NCBI GenBank assembly: GCA_949358305.1
Contig: OX442317.1
Span: 1,550,001-1,614,000, forward strand
Reading direction: 5' to 3'
Length of the DNA: 64,000 nucleotides
Source of the DNA: Strigamia acuminata
Lineage: Eukaryota; Arthropoda; Chilopoda; Geophilomorpha; Linotaeniidae
Part shown: positions 48,836 through 60,473 of the stretch, piece by piece
How the letters are laid out: every line of letters starts with the position of its first letter
How positions within the stretch are numbered: position 1 is the stretch's first letter
The notes under the pieces: generated by a model
Told to the model about the DNA's origin: nothing
The model's database searches: none
Seen by the model: only the letters and a program-made list of their open reading frames with translations
Program-made: the position numbers and the translations under genes

Positions 48836-51800
48836 TTATCATTCTATTTCGCCATCGCCATCAAACCATCATCAACGAGTGATCACTGTAAATATTGTTA
48901 AGTAAATCGCTGTTCAATCTATCAAAAATGTATTCATTTTAATATAGTTTAGTAAATTTTCAGAGCACGTGTAAAAATGTCGAAAAATATATTTAAAAAC
49001 AAAAAAAAGTCGCTGTCGTGCTGCATCGAGCACTTTTTAGCGAGTTAATGTATGTCCGTCCATGAAAAACTTTGCCAAAAAAGAAAAAAAACCTAAAACA
49101 AATATCTTTCACTGTAACACGAGAAATAAAACGTAAAAAAAATTTTTTTTTCACGTTTGCCTACCACTTTTTGACTCGAAACACACGACACGAATATACT
49201 ATTTCACTTCATCAGCAACAAAATGCAAGAACGACAGAAAAAAAAAGAATAAGATAAAATAAAATTGAGACATGAAAAGTGGCTAAATTCCACGTACTCA
49301 AAACAACAGGCCGAGAATGATGAAACACTTCTACTATTCCCTCGCCACCTGCACGATGTGTGCTATGAAAATGGGCGCAGCCGCCGCGGAACTGGTAAAC
49401 CGAGAGACGGGTTTCCATGACTACACAGCGTCCAGGAATCAGTTGCCAAGACGACAACACGAAAAATTGCCCATGCAACTGGGTTACGTGTCAATCTAAG
49501 CGTCGAAGCTAATGTGCATCGACTCTTGTATTTTCAAATGTCCTTTTCTATTTCTTGACGTTTCCAATTAAAAAAAAAATTGATTGATTTCGAACAACTA
49601 ACTTTAAATATGATTCAAATTTAAACGAAAAAAAAAATTTAATACTTCGCTGTCGGTACTAGATGGCATCGAATTAAATAAATAAAATAAACATGAAATG
49701 AAACTATTTTATATTGAGCCTTCCAGCCACACAAAGAAAAACCATCATAAAAATTCAACTTTTTCGATATTTCTTTATCCCACTCAATTGACAGAAAATT
49801 GCCATTCAAATAGTGTAAATAGTTTTAAAAAAAATACAAATTAAATGTCAAAAACAGCAACAAAACTGAGTAATGTCATTCTCCGTACGTTTGTTCTTGC
49901 AATTGCACAATTAACCATTTTTTTTATTTAGTTATTTCTCTTTTATACAAAATCGTTACCATACTCTTTCCGCACGATTGAAGCAGAATCCCATCATGAA
50001 AACGAGGCAAGACAGAACCGAATTCCTTTCCCCCAACTAAAACGCCACAATCAAACTAAATAACTCCAATCCTCAATATCTTCTACATTCACCTTGTTAG
50101 TACTAACACGTAATAGCCATAAAAATTCCAAACCTCTCCAAAAGACCTCGCCATAAACCCCCAAAGACAAAAGAACACCTCAAACGTCCAAAACATTAAG
50201 ACCTCCTCAATCAAATTCGCTTCAAAACGGCCAAAATTTAATCTAAGCACCCCCAGTGCTCCCAAAAGACTAAAACGATGAAAACACGAGTCCTCCACCG
50301 CCCCTAAACCCATCCAATTCATATTTACTTGCATAATCTTGCATATTTCATCCACCGGCATACAATTTTAATTCGCAACGAAATTGTCCTGGATGATAAC
50401 AAAATTTTTTTAAAAAATAATAAAAAATAAAAAAATCTTTCCATATCTTATTTTTCGAGGCATTTAATTCCGAAAGAAAAATGCAAAGGAATTTTGAGCC
50501 CCAGAGTCCTCGCCAGACTTGTCTGTTTTATTGGAAATATCAAGAAGTGAATTCCTGCGCTCTCCCCATCGACTCTCACAGACAATTCTGGCACGAGATA
50601 AAAATTCTCATAAAACACGCATCCGTTTACAACGAGCACATGTCATTTCCCCATCCAGCGAGCTGGGCCGGCGGACCCCATCACGAATCCACCAGAGACC
50701 GTCTCCCCCACGCCCAGTTCGGCGAGCAACTTTGGAAAAGGTCGGCGAACAACAGCTGACCTTCCTTCGCTGCCGAACCAAATTCCCGCCCAATAAAAGT
50801 CGGGACTTCTCAGAAATTGAGTGCACAAATTTTTTTTATATGCCCGAATAAACCATGGGGAAATGAGAGCAGCGAGTCGACATAAAAAGAAATATTTATT
50901 TCGCCGTGTATTGCAGGGCAGCCGACACCCGGTCGACTTCGATTTGAACACAGAAGGCGCAAAGATCTTTTTCGGATAGATACAACCACGGGAGCCATAA
51001 AATATCGAATAAATCACAACAAAATTACCGTCCGTTTATTTTTCTTCCAATTCCACCACCAGAATCAGCAAGATTTATTCCCTTTTTAAAAATATATTTA
51101 CACGTCTTACCTGACCCATTTCCCAAACCGAGACATAAATTACAAACATAAGAGAAATGCATCTTTAAAATGCATTAGTTTTTTGGTCAATAACAATCAA
51201 TAAGCTCCACCGAAAGAGTAAACAACTTTTCTCAACATGGCAGACATCCAAAGAGGTTAGTTATATAAAAAAGAAAAAAAAAAGAAGGCGGCCAGAGTTC
51301 CGAAACGACAACTTCGGCCTAATCAAACTGATTGAAAACAAACCCTCCCACACGAGGTTCAATTTACCATCAAATTACGCATTAACTATCTTATTTTTCA
51401 AGTGAAACCATGTTTGACATTTGTTGTTTAACATAAACGATCTATTTTCGAATTGAGGATGCCGTTACAGTGATGTCGCAATCTTGATTTTGTTGGTTAC
51501 ATACAAACACTTGATAATTTGGAATAAGTCGACAAGTTTCACTTCCACCACTCGATTTTAAGCACACACAATATTTTCTTATTTTATTTTGAGTGAGCAA
51601 ATATAGACAATTTCTAAATTATGTTGATGCAGTTCCAGGCGGATTCGTTTTCGGAATGAATGCAGCGCTCTAATTGAGTACCGTATAGTGTAGCCACGGA
51701 GCTGCGTCAAGCACAAGTATGTGTCCACATTGGACCGAGGAACTCCTGTTTGTGGTCTCATTCATGCCATTCACGTGCGCGTAAATTCTGTTGAAAATGT

Positions 51801-52061
51801 TGAAAGGTCATACATAAATGTTGCTGCAACAATCGCAACAATGTTGTCCGCCCAGACTTCGCAACACTTAAATTGCTAAATTTTGATTTAGATTTAACGA
51901 TAAATTTTAGCGTCTACGGTACTCTTCTTCACCAGTTGCATTCGAAAAGTGTGTCTATAATTGCGGTTAACCATGTTTTGTTTTTGAATGATGTGCGCCT
52001 ACCCACTGCGGCTCGAGACAACCTACAGTCAAGCAGTTTAAAAATATGCTGTTTATAAATA
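48836..52061. other. Intergenic stretch, no gene seen
   Basis: It is AT-rich with two less AT-rich patches, 49300-49500 and 50500-50800. Several overlapping open frames in them lack splice support or family resemblance. An imperfect X-box-like half-site pair lies near 49442-49457. Confidence 0.4.
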
Positions 52062-52347
52062 CAGTAGAGCATCGATTATTCGAACTAATTGGGAGACATA
52101 GGTGTTCATAAAACCGATTTGTTCGCATAATCGAACCTTAGGTTTTTATACATACGATACAGCATATTAAAATCAAAAATCGTTAAAAATCATTTAAAAC
52201 CGATCACAAATAGATAAAACTCGGTAAAAACCGATCAAAAATAAATGATACTCGGTAAAAAGCTTAAAATGCATAAAAAATCGGTAAAAAACGATAAATA
52301 TTGATAAAAAATCGATTACCACTGTTTGGCTAATCGAAGCTCTCCTG
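52062..52347 (+). mobile_element. Tigger/pogo-like MITE (286 bp), TA target
   Basis: The left end CAGTAGAGCATCGATTATTC and the complement of the right end CAGGAGAGCTTCGATTAGCC are terminal inverted repeats; TA is duplicated outside. The interior holds many AAACCGAT/AATCGG motifs in place of coding sequence. The inverted homologue is at 11855-12149. Confidence 0.8.
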
Positions 52348-52789
52348 TAATGTAATTACACTGTTAATAATAATAAATAAAAACTCGGCTGGACTCCAGC
52401 TGCTTGTTTTGCCCCAAGTCGGTCCATCTTCTCTCGTCTGGCCATCAATCGCCTTGTTCGTCCAAGTCGGTTGATAAACTTCTTTTGTCCGTTTCTATTC
52501 AGCGCCGGCCTTGATGGACACGGTGAATCTTGGCGATCTTCAAACCTTCAAAGCATGACTTTTCGAATGCAGCCACCGTATTGTGCTCTAATCCAATTAA
52601 GACATGACACAAGGTAAATTCATCACTTATTAATTAATTTATTACAGCGCAAACCGTGTTAAATGTCACATCATCACTCCCATCCAAATTATCAGAGCGC
52701 TTCTACAACAAAATTTTCCATTTACAATTTTTATTCTTATCGACTTTTTATTTAACAACACAAACAAAACTGGAAAGTTTGAGTTTAAG

Positions 52790-52826
<37 letters not shown>

Positions 52827-54817
52827 AAAGCGAGCGAAAAAAAATTCCAACAAAATCTGGGATGAAAAACTCCATTGAAACTCCACACACGCTTTTCATA
52901 ATGCAGCGCATATACTCTCAACTCCTCCAAACTTAAGGTAAAAAGAGAAAAAAAAAGCGTAAAAAAAAAAAAATGCTTTTAGCACCGACCGGTTAGTTGA
53001 AGCTGATGAGACCCGACTGTGGCTGTCATTGGTCGATCGCGTGTCCTGCACTTTGGACCACCGCGACATGACAGATTCACGATATCAAAATGTACTTACA
53101 ATAAACCCGGGGTCTATCGAAAGAAGCACCTGTCAAATCCCCTCCGAATTTACCACTTGACTAAAATCAAATTAATGCCGCAAATACACAACGCGGCTCC
53201 AAAACAACTCACCAATAAACACACAACCTTTTAATCAAATTAGAACGTTTTATTATCACATTCTCCCGCACCAAAACTCGCTTTCTCTTTATTTTAGACC
53301 TTTGGAACGCGATACCCTCGTATAAACAAGAGCAGTTGTTAGACCATAAAACGCCACTTTTGCCTTTTGACCACACTGTTATTGGCCAGTTTACCATGCT
53401 GTTTATTCTGCTCTTTGACCATTTAAATATGATCTCAGCTATTATGAAAACCACTTAGCTTTAATACTCGCCTTCACTTCCTTTTGTGCACAATGCTTCG
53501 TCTGATAGTAATTGTTGATTGCCGCAATTTACTGTTCAAACATTTTTCTTGAAAAATTCCAGGAAAAATCATTTAAAATCGACAAAAACAATGAAAATTT
53601 CAATCGTAATTTTGCGTCGTGTTCGTTGAGATTATTATAACCAATCCTTCGTCCTAGCTCGTGTTAATCGATAACTTTCATTCCAAGTTTCACTAGTTAA
53701 CCCCATTAGCCTCAAACATACGGAAATTGACGTTCATGTTGTGTGTGAGTTGCCGTCAGTTGTGATTGCTGGTTATCACGCTTTTTGACAACGTCAACGT
53801 GTAGATGAGTATCGCATTAAAGATCAGGTCAAACAATTTGGCTGCAGAAAATGACGGCTAGTGACAACACCCACTTATGGCAAGTCACGAGTAATTGTCG
53901 CACTGAAGCGTAAACACCCAGATCGAATTTTTTGGCACAAAATGACAATCGTGCGACAAAAATCAACAAGAAACTGTGTGTTTTTTTTTTTAAATACATT
54001 CGATTCCTTTTGCTCACATTGGTTTATATTTCTCTGGGTAATGAGAGCATTGCACAAATATCGATTCATTGCAACAACCTCAAGTATTTGTCGACAAGAA
54101 GCAAAATTGGCATCGGATGAGTCCATTTCGGTCCAAAACGAGAGCGATGGGAGGACTTAACGAATCCTTAGATTTTCCATCAACATCAAAGATAAAAAAA
54201 AGAAAAGAAAAGAAATAAAAAAATCCAACGAGCAAAGTTGGATTCCACTATCAAAAGAGATTGATCATAACCACAATTCCAGAATGGTTCACGAATGATT
54301 TGAAGAGATCCGAATAGAAAAACTAAACAGAAAAAAAAAAGATAATGAAATAATTCCTTCACTGCCACATGATAGTGAAGATGAGAAAACGAAGAACCTG
54401 AAGGGAAAAGAGAATGGGAACTGAACTAATCGATTTCAAAAGTTGCTCAAGAGTAATGGAATAATCGAAAGTTGGCAAACTTTTCTATTGTCTTTTCAAT
54501 GTCATCTCAGATAAGAAAAAGAACCAGCACCGCGAAAGAAAAACAAAAAAAACAATTACACGAATTATTTTCTTGACAAACCACAAATAATCTACCCAAT
54601 TTCTCCCAGGGTTCCACCAAATTAATTTTTTTTATCACTCCTCATCTTGCCAACACAAAAAATGTTTATTACCAAAACCAAATCCATTCGTCAGTTATCA
54701 TTTTGAAATATCTCCTGCCCAAGGAAATGCCTCGGATTAAACGAGCAAACTACTATTTTCCCTGTTATCGCTTGTTCTGCTCTTGAGCTGCGATCCTGCC
54801 CATGTGGTTCAAAAATA
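52348..54817. other. Intergenic stretch, no gene seen
   Basis: It contains an uninterrupted A run of about 36 bp at 52790-52825, perhaps the tail of a retroposed copy or simple expansion. No exon was recognised. Confidence 0.4.
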
Positions 54818-55585
54818 CAGGGTGGTTTAGAAAGTCTAGTTCACAGTAAATAATTCCCAAACTGTTCTAGATGTTGATTCAGCAAAATGATTGTAAGGGT
54901 AGTATGTCAGGGGAAATCCAATTATGACATCCAATTTGACCTCTGAGGTCATCTTCAAGGTCATCCATATTGTAACTCGAGAACCGTGACAGTTAGAGCA
55001 AAAAAGTGAATTAGAAAGTTGTAGAGCATCATCCAATTAGTCCTAGAACTGTTCTTAAAAAAATTATCTTTTACTGAAAAGTTTTAAGAAAAAAAGGTTT
55101 GAAACATTAGTCTACTCAGCTTTGTAACCTAAAACTGTCATGTTGGAATGTATTTCCAAAATAAATTATTTCCTTTCTTTTGTGTTTCCTCTCTTTCACT
55201 TACAAGTATGACCGAATCAAGTGTCCTAATTGAGGATTAGCTTAGTTGCCTCAATAGTTTTAGGTTACAAAGCTGAGTTACAATGCTGAGTGGACGAATG
55301 TTTCAGACCTTTTTTCTCAAAACTTTTCAGTAAGAGATAATTTTTTTAAGAACAGTTCTAGACTAATTGGATGATGCTCTACAACATTCTAATTCACTTT
55401 TTTGCTCTAACTGTCACGGTTCTAGAGTTACAATATGGATGACCTTGAAGAGGACCTCAGAGGTCAAATTGGATGTCATAAATGGATTTCCCCCGACATA
55501 CTACCCTTACAATCATTTTGCTGAATCAACGTCTAGAACAGTTTGGGAATTATTCACTGTGAACCAGACTTTCTGAACCACCCTG
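54818..55585. mobile_element. 768-bp foldback element with about 320-bp arms, TA target
   Basis: The left arm (54818 to about 55135) and right arm (about 55258-55585) are near-identical inverted copies around a centre of roughly 120 bp. The ends are CAGGGTGGTT and its complement, with TA duplicated at 54816-54817 and 55586-55587. Both arms encode the same 66-codon open frame outward-in, a mirror effect and not proof of a gene. It shares the CAGGGTG terminus with the 115-bp MITE at 5041. Tc1/mariner-type is inferred from end and target. Confidence 0.88.
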
Positions 55586-55591
55586 TATATT

Positions 55592-56149
55592 GGGTACCCA
55601 AAAATATACAAAGGACGATTCATATGCTATTAAAATAATAATTCACAGGACATTACTGATAAAACAAATCCTTTATTAGAAAAACATAAGACGGGGAAAA
55701 TGTTTATTCCTAACAACTTCAGTCAATTTTTTTCCAAGACTAGGTCAAAGCGGTTTGGCGATTTTCTAATGACTAGTTTACATGAACACTGTACAGCAGT
55801 AAAATTTGTTTCCTAACAAGGCCAGTTATAACAACTGTTCTTGGAACCTATCTGCATCAGTGTACCAGCAGATGATGCAGATTAGAATAGTTGTTATGAG
55901 AGAGTGCATTAGGAAATAAATTCCAATTCTTCAAATTGTTCATGTAAACCGGTCATTAGAGAATCGTCAAACCGCTTTGACCTACAAGTAGTCTCTGAAA
56001 AAAATTCTTTAAAGTCGGGCACAGCATCTCTCAACAGCTCCATCTGTAGATAGGTTCCTAGAAGACTCACCTAGCAGGAGAAGCTTGTACTAAAAGGGGT
56101 CTGCCCACTGGAAGAGAATTCCGCAATTCCGGTTATTTTTGGGTACCCC
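55592..56149. mobile_element. Second inverted-repeat element abutting the foldback element
   Basis: The ends GGGTACCCAAAAATA (55592-55606) and its complement (56134-56148) are perfect. Inner arms repeat a GGTCAAAGCGGTTTG-type motif and its complement (about 55744 and 55970), with further matching blocks such as TTTACATGAACA. GTATATTG occurs at 55585-55592 and at 56153-56160 and may be an 8-bp target duplication. Confidence 0.7.
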
Positions 56150-56173
56150 TTCGTATATTGCTTTTCACTTAAT

Positions 56174-56375
56174 CAATGCATTCCAAAATGTATATTTGCA
56201 AAAGTAAGTGTATTAGTTGTTCATTAAATAATGCATTTCATAATACAATTAAAAAAATGCATTTGTATTTCGGAATACAAAATGTATTATCATTTGCAAA
56301 CCAATATCACGCAAAAATATATTGCAAAATGCATTCTCGCGAAACCCAATGCATTTCAATGCAAGTTTAAACCAC
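56174..56375. repeat. Diffuse TGCATT-rich block
   Basis: Multiple AATGCATT and AATGTATT motifs in both orientations, spaced 15-40 bp. It looks like a decayed tandem or palindromic repeat. Confidence 0.5.
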
Positions 56376-58868
56376 ATGGGTGTGCATCGTCTGACCTACA
56401 GCATGATGACAGACTGTTTATTACATATATAATCACCTGGCCAACCGTTTCCAAGAGAAAATATAGATCATCTGTTGTGACAAACACGATTATATTCTTA
56501 TCACTACGCATTTTTGCCTATCAATTTCCTCGTTGTGTCAATACACCAAACATTTAATCTTCCCTTTCCCCATCTTTGAAATTCCATCAAACTAAAAAAA
56601 TAAAAATAAAAATACTTTCATGAATAAACTCATAAAAACATTACCCAAACCACACTACTTCCATATGTGCTCGAGCCCTCGAAGGCACTATTGGAAAGCC
56701 CACTCGAAGCCTGATCTCGCTATCATTTTAATGAACAAGTGGACACCGGCGTTGCAAACTCACCCAAAAGAACCTGGAGGCTTGGAAGTGCTTTAACTCA
56801 CCCTTACATCGATTGATTTCTGGTATTCTGCCAACGTCTCAGCATCCACCCGAGGCGGCGGCCTTGTATTGCACGTGGGCACGTGCCAAGAGTCACCGTC
56901 GTAGTCCCTCAGCCTCCCCATTCTAACCCCTTCGACTCCTTTTATTCGATTGGCATCCTGCTTAATCAATCAACTTGTTTGTCGATTCAATTTATATGCC
57001 CACTGAAACCTAAAGGCTACTTTCCAAACACAAAACCCCCCACACTTGGCAATCTACATCACCCCACCAAAAGCTGTTCCGTACCAAAGCACCAGTAAGT
57101 CACCAAGTTGATTCGGAAAACAGAAGACAAAAACATGGCTAACTGTTACAAAATTATAAGGACAGCCACCTTTTTTTAATAATTTAATTTTCATCAGACA
57201 CAGAATATTTATATTTTACAAATACGTAAATAAGGTTAAAACAAAGTTACCGGTACCCAACAAATTTCACAACACTCGAAAAACCGTTCCATTGTTTTGG
57301 TTGAGAAACACGACTGAAATTTAGTACAATCAACAACGAGAGTTAGTTAATCCTACTAAATTGTTTCGTTGTCTCCGAGCCAAGCAAGCTTTTTTTTACA
57401 GTATAGATTATTTTGTTTTTGTGGCTGTTTGTGGCTGAATTGCTATCAAAATAACCGAGCACGAACTGTAGCCATGGCTTCTATTTACCAAGTTTTCCAT
57501 GATGGTTCATGGCTGTTTTTGATGTCCATTCTGTTTATAGAAACACTCAAGTCAGCAAAAATACACTATTGCATCTGATACAAAAGATTGAAACAACCTA
57601 AAATCAAACAGTTTCACGGTTAATTTTACCTTTTTTTCCTTTCTATTTTATAATTCCCTCGCAACCATAGTCATTTATTAGGCCATTTCTCCTAAACGCA
57701 ACGACGGTTGGGTAATTGCTTCAAATTAAGAGCCGGCAAACCTTCATAAACCAAGTAGTTAATGTCATCGTAAGTCACGTGGCACTGCTCCTTTTTCTTC
57801 TCATTTCAAACTAATCCGCTTGTCCCTTCAGAGCCAACAGCAACAAGTTATCAGTGTATGTGGGTTTAAACCAAAAGACATGTGGGAAGATGCAACCGAA
57901 CGAGAAAGGTCAATTTCCTGCGACAAATAAACACAATTTAAATTCCTAACAAAGCTTTACTTAACTTCAACTCGAGCAATTAAACCATTCGATTGAATTT
58001 ACCCGCACTTCCCAAAACAAAAAAAAAAGAAAAAAAAAAGAGAAAAAAAAGACCAAGCCAGCTTTTCGATCAACATTAAAGGTCCTTTTGTAAATACAAG
58101 CAGACAACAGCTGAAACTATTGAAAAAGAGATTCTTATGGCTCTTGAGAGTTTCATTTTGGCAGCGAGCCCACACTCCAAGATCTGCGTTAAAAGTTGTT
58201 TACATTACAAATAGTGCGCATTAAACTCAATGACGGAATGAGTAAAAAGTGCCACTATCGATTTTCCGCTAAGCCCAGAGTAAACTGACTTGGAAATTCT
58301 TTAATCCATTAAAACACTAAGCGAAAAAACTAAATAAATAAAAAAAAAGCTAAAAATAATTTACATCGCATTAAAAACAAAGAAGGAAAAATGTAAAAAT
58401 AAAATAAAAAAAATCGGCTTAATGTCGAATTAGTTGTAACCAAGTTAAAAGCGAACGCGAGTACGATTGGAGTGGACATCACGAGACATGTCCGACGCAC
58501 CACGAACCTGTGGCAAATGCGGCTAATCAAGTTTAGGGGATTCCCATGACGCCACACCAGAAAGCGAGAAACGGAAGACGACATCGCTCTCCCTCTCACT
58601 CAATTCAATCACCTGGGCTCAACTTTGCTTCTGTTTCCACTCTCCTAACAAACTATTAAACCCCTCCCTCTTTCTCACTCAATGACCACTTCTTCTCGCC
58701 ATTTTTTGCACCCACCATTTCCGTGCACTTCACCATTTCCTCGCACCCTACTTCGACTGCTATTACACACTTTTCTCAGCGCCATCTGCTGCAAAACTCC
58801 TCCACAGTCAATTACAAAAAATATATATATAAAAAAAATAATTAGTCTAAATATAAAAATACAAAATG
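56376..58868. other. Intergenic stretch, no gene seen
   Basis: It is AT-rich with a less AT-rich patch near 56690-57100. No exon or RNA gene was recognised. Confidence 0.4.
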
Positions 58869-59076
58869 CCGTATTTCTTCCAATTAAATTTGCTCTCGAT
58901 TACAAGCCGCGGCTAATATTTGAAGAAATTCACTAAATTACTGATTTTTTTGCGGAAACAAAATTTATTTAAGAATCTAAGTTATTTTGGAAATGCCTGA
59001 AAAATAAACTAGATAGGCTGCATAAATGCGATAAAATAAAGATTGCTAATAAAAACCCTTAATCGAAGGAATACGG
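58869..59076. mobile_element. 208-bp MITE with CCGTATTTCTTCC ends
   Basis: The left end CCGTATTTCTTCCAATTAA and the complement of the right end CCGTATTCCTTCGATTAA pair. The first 13 bases are identical to the element at 5853. The flanks are TG and CA, not TA, so the target duplication is either mutated or part of a longer TIR. Confidence 0.65.
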
Positions 59077-60433
59077 CAATAATTGTATTTCTTTTCGGTT
59101 ATTTTTAAATGACCAGTGAAGAAAAATCTCCGACAAATGACCCATTAAACTTCCTGCATTTTCTCCCACTGTTTTCCAACGCCGCTATTACCAATCCAGG
59201 CGGTAATTGAAATGAAACCAAAGCCTCATGCCAGCATTATTTTTTTAATAACCAATTAACCACGCAGCAAAGCTTTAGCCATAAATAATAATGAAAATAA
59301 TCAACATAAAAAAATTTCAAAATTGCAATATTTTTATACTAAACTGGACAATTTAATTTCATCACCTTTTTTTTTCTCGTATTTAATCATGGCACTTCTT
59401 GAACTTGCTCGTCATCAATAAATTAAGTCATCAGATGGAGTGAGTGTGCTGACAACACTTATCCACTAGTGGCTGACCCTCCATATTATTAGTCTGTGCA
59501 ATTGACCCGCAACTCCCGGAAGTATCAAAAGAGAAAAAAAAGAAGCGTGTATAATTAACAAAGGGTTTAAAGGTGTTGCCAACCATTCGAACGTCCACAC
59601 CTTCAATCGCCAATTACAACTTCACCACTCATCGCTGCAATTAATTCATCCCGAGTGTTCCGTAATGCGTACATTAATTATTTATCGAACATGTGCACGC
59701 GTTTTAAACGAATTTAATCGATTTCGACCCATTTAATCCACTTTTTCAACCGTAATCGATGCCGAAAAAGCATTACCGGTGCAATTAGTTGAAATAAAAA
59801 TACCAACAAAACTCATCACACTATTTCACTTACATTATTCTACACAAGAAAAGAGAAAAAAAGAAAAAGTCAAAAGAATGACTAGATTAAAGCACGAGGA
59901 ACGTTATTTCAGTCGACACATTTACTGCTCTTTAAATATTTAACGAGTGCAGAGTGCCTGCTCACATACGCTTCACCATCTGATGATGGCAATGCGAGAA
60001 AACTCCACTGACAAAACTAGCATTTTCTTCAAATAAAAAAACAACATTAAAAAGAATTAAACGTCAATACAAAAAACACTTTAAGCCTAAAAAAATAAAA
60101 AAATTAAAAAAAATAGAAATTTCACCAAAATTTTTCGACGGGACTTCCAAATCGCTCGGCCGCATCAGACCGACTCTCGTCCGCAGGAGAAGCCAACGGC
60201 CGTCGGTCCAACCAAAAACCTTGTTTACAACAAAAGAATTAAATTTCACATAAAGTTACGATAACATTAAGCCACAACTCAACTGCCATAACATTCTTGT
60301 TGTATAATTAAGATAAAGGAGAAAGTTTGCAAATAAAAACAAGCGAGCGAGCGAGCGCTGCCGTTGGCTCTGTGCCGCGTCCGCCCACGAACGTCTTGCG
60401 AGCAAGACGCACCTGATCGATCGGCGAAAAGCC
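59077..60433. other. Intergenic stretch, no gene seen
   Basis: It is mostly AT-rich. The last 300 bases become richer in GC and hold a (GCGA)n run near 60342-60358, possibly a promoter. Confidence 0.35.
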
Positions 60434-60473
60434 ATGGCCTTCAAGACGATGAAGTCACCTAAGTCGTACACAG
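60434..60473 (+). CDS. Candidate alternative first exon (weak)
   Basis: An ATG in good context (GCCATGG) opens 13 codons (MAFKTMKSPKSYT) to a possible donor CAG/GTTTGT in phase 1. It follows a GC-rich 5' leader. The phase equals that of the signal-peptide exon at 63778, so both could splice to the same downstream exon. There is no protein similarity; it may be chance. Confidence 0.25.

Noticed and set aside
52656-52930. Open frames across the 36-bp A run
   Set aside because: They encode only poly-Lys or poly-Phe from the homopolymer.
54836-55576. Two near-identical 66-69-codon open frames in opposite orientation, which could be a duplicated gene
   Set aside because: They are mirror images caused by the long inverted arms of the foldback element.
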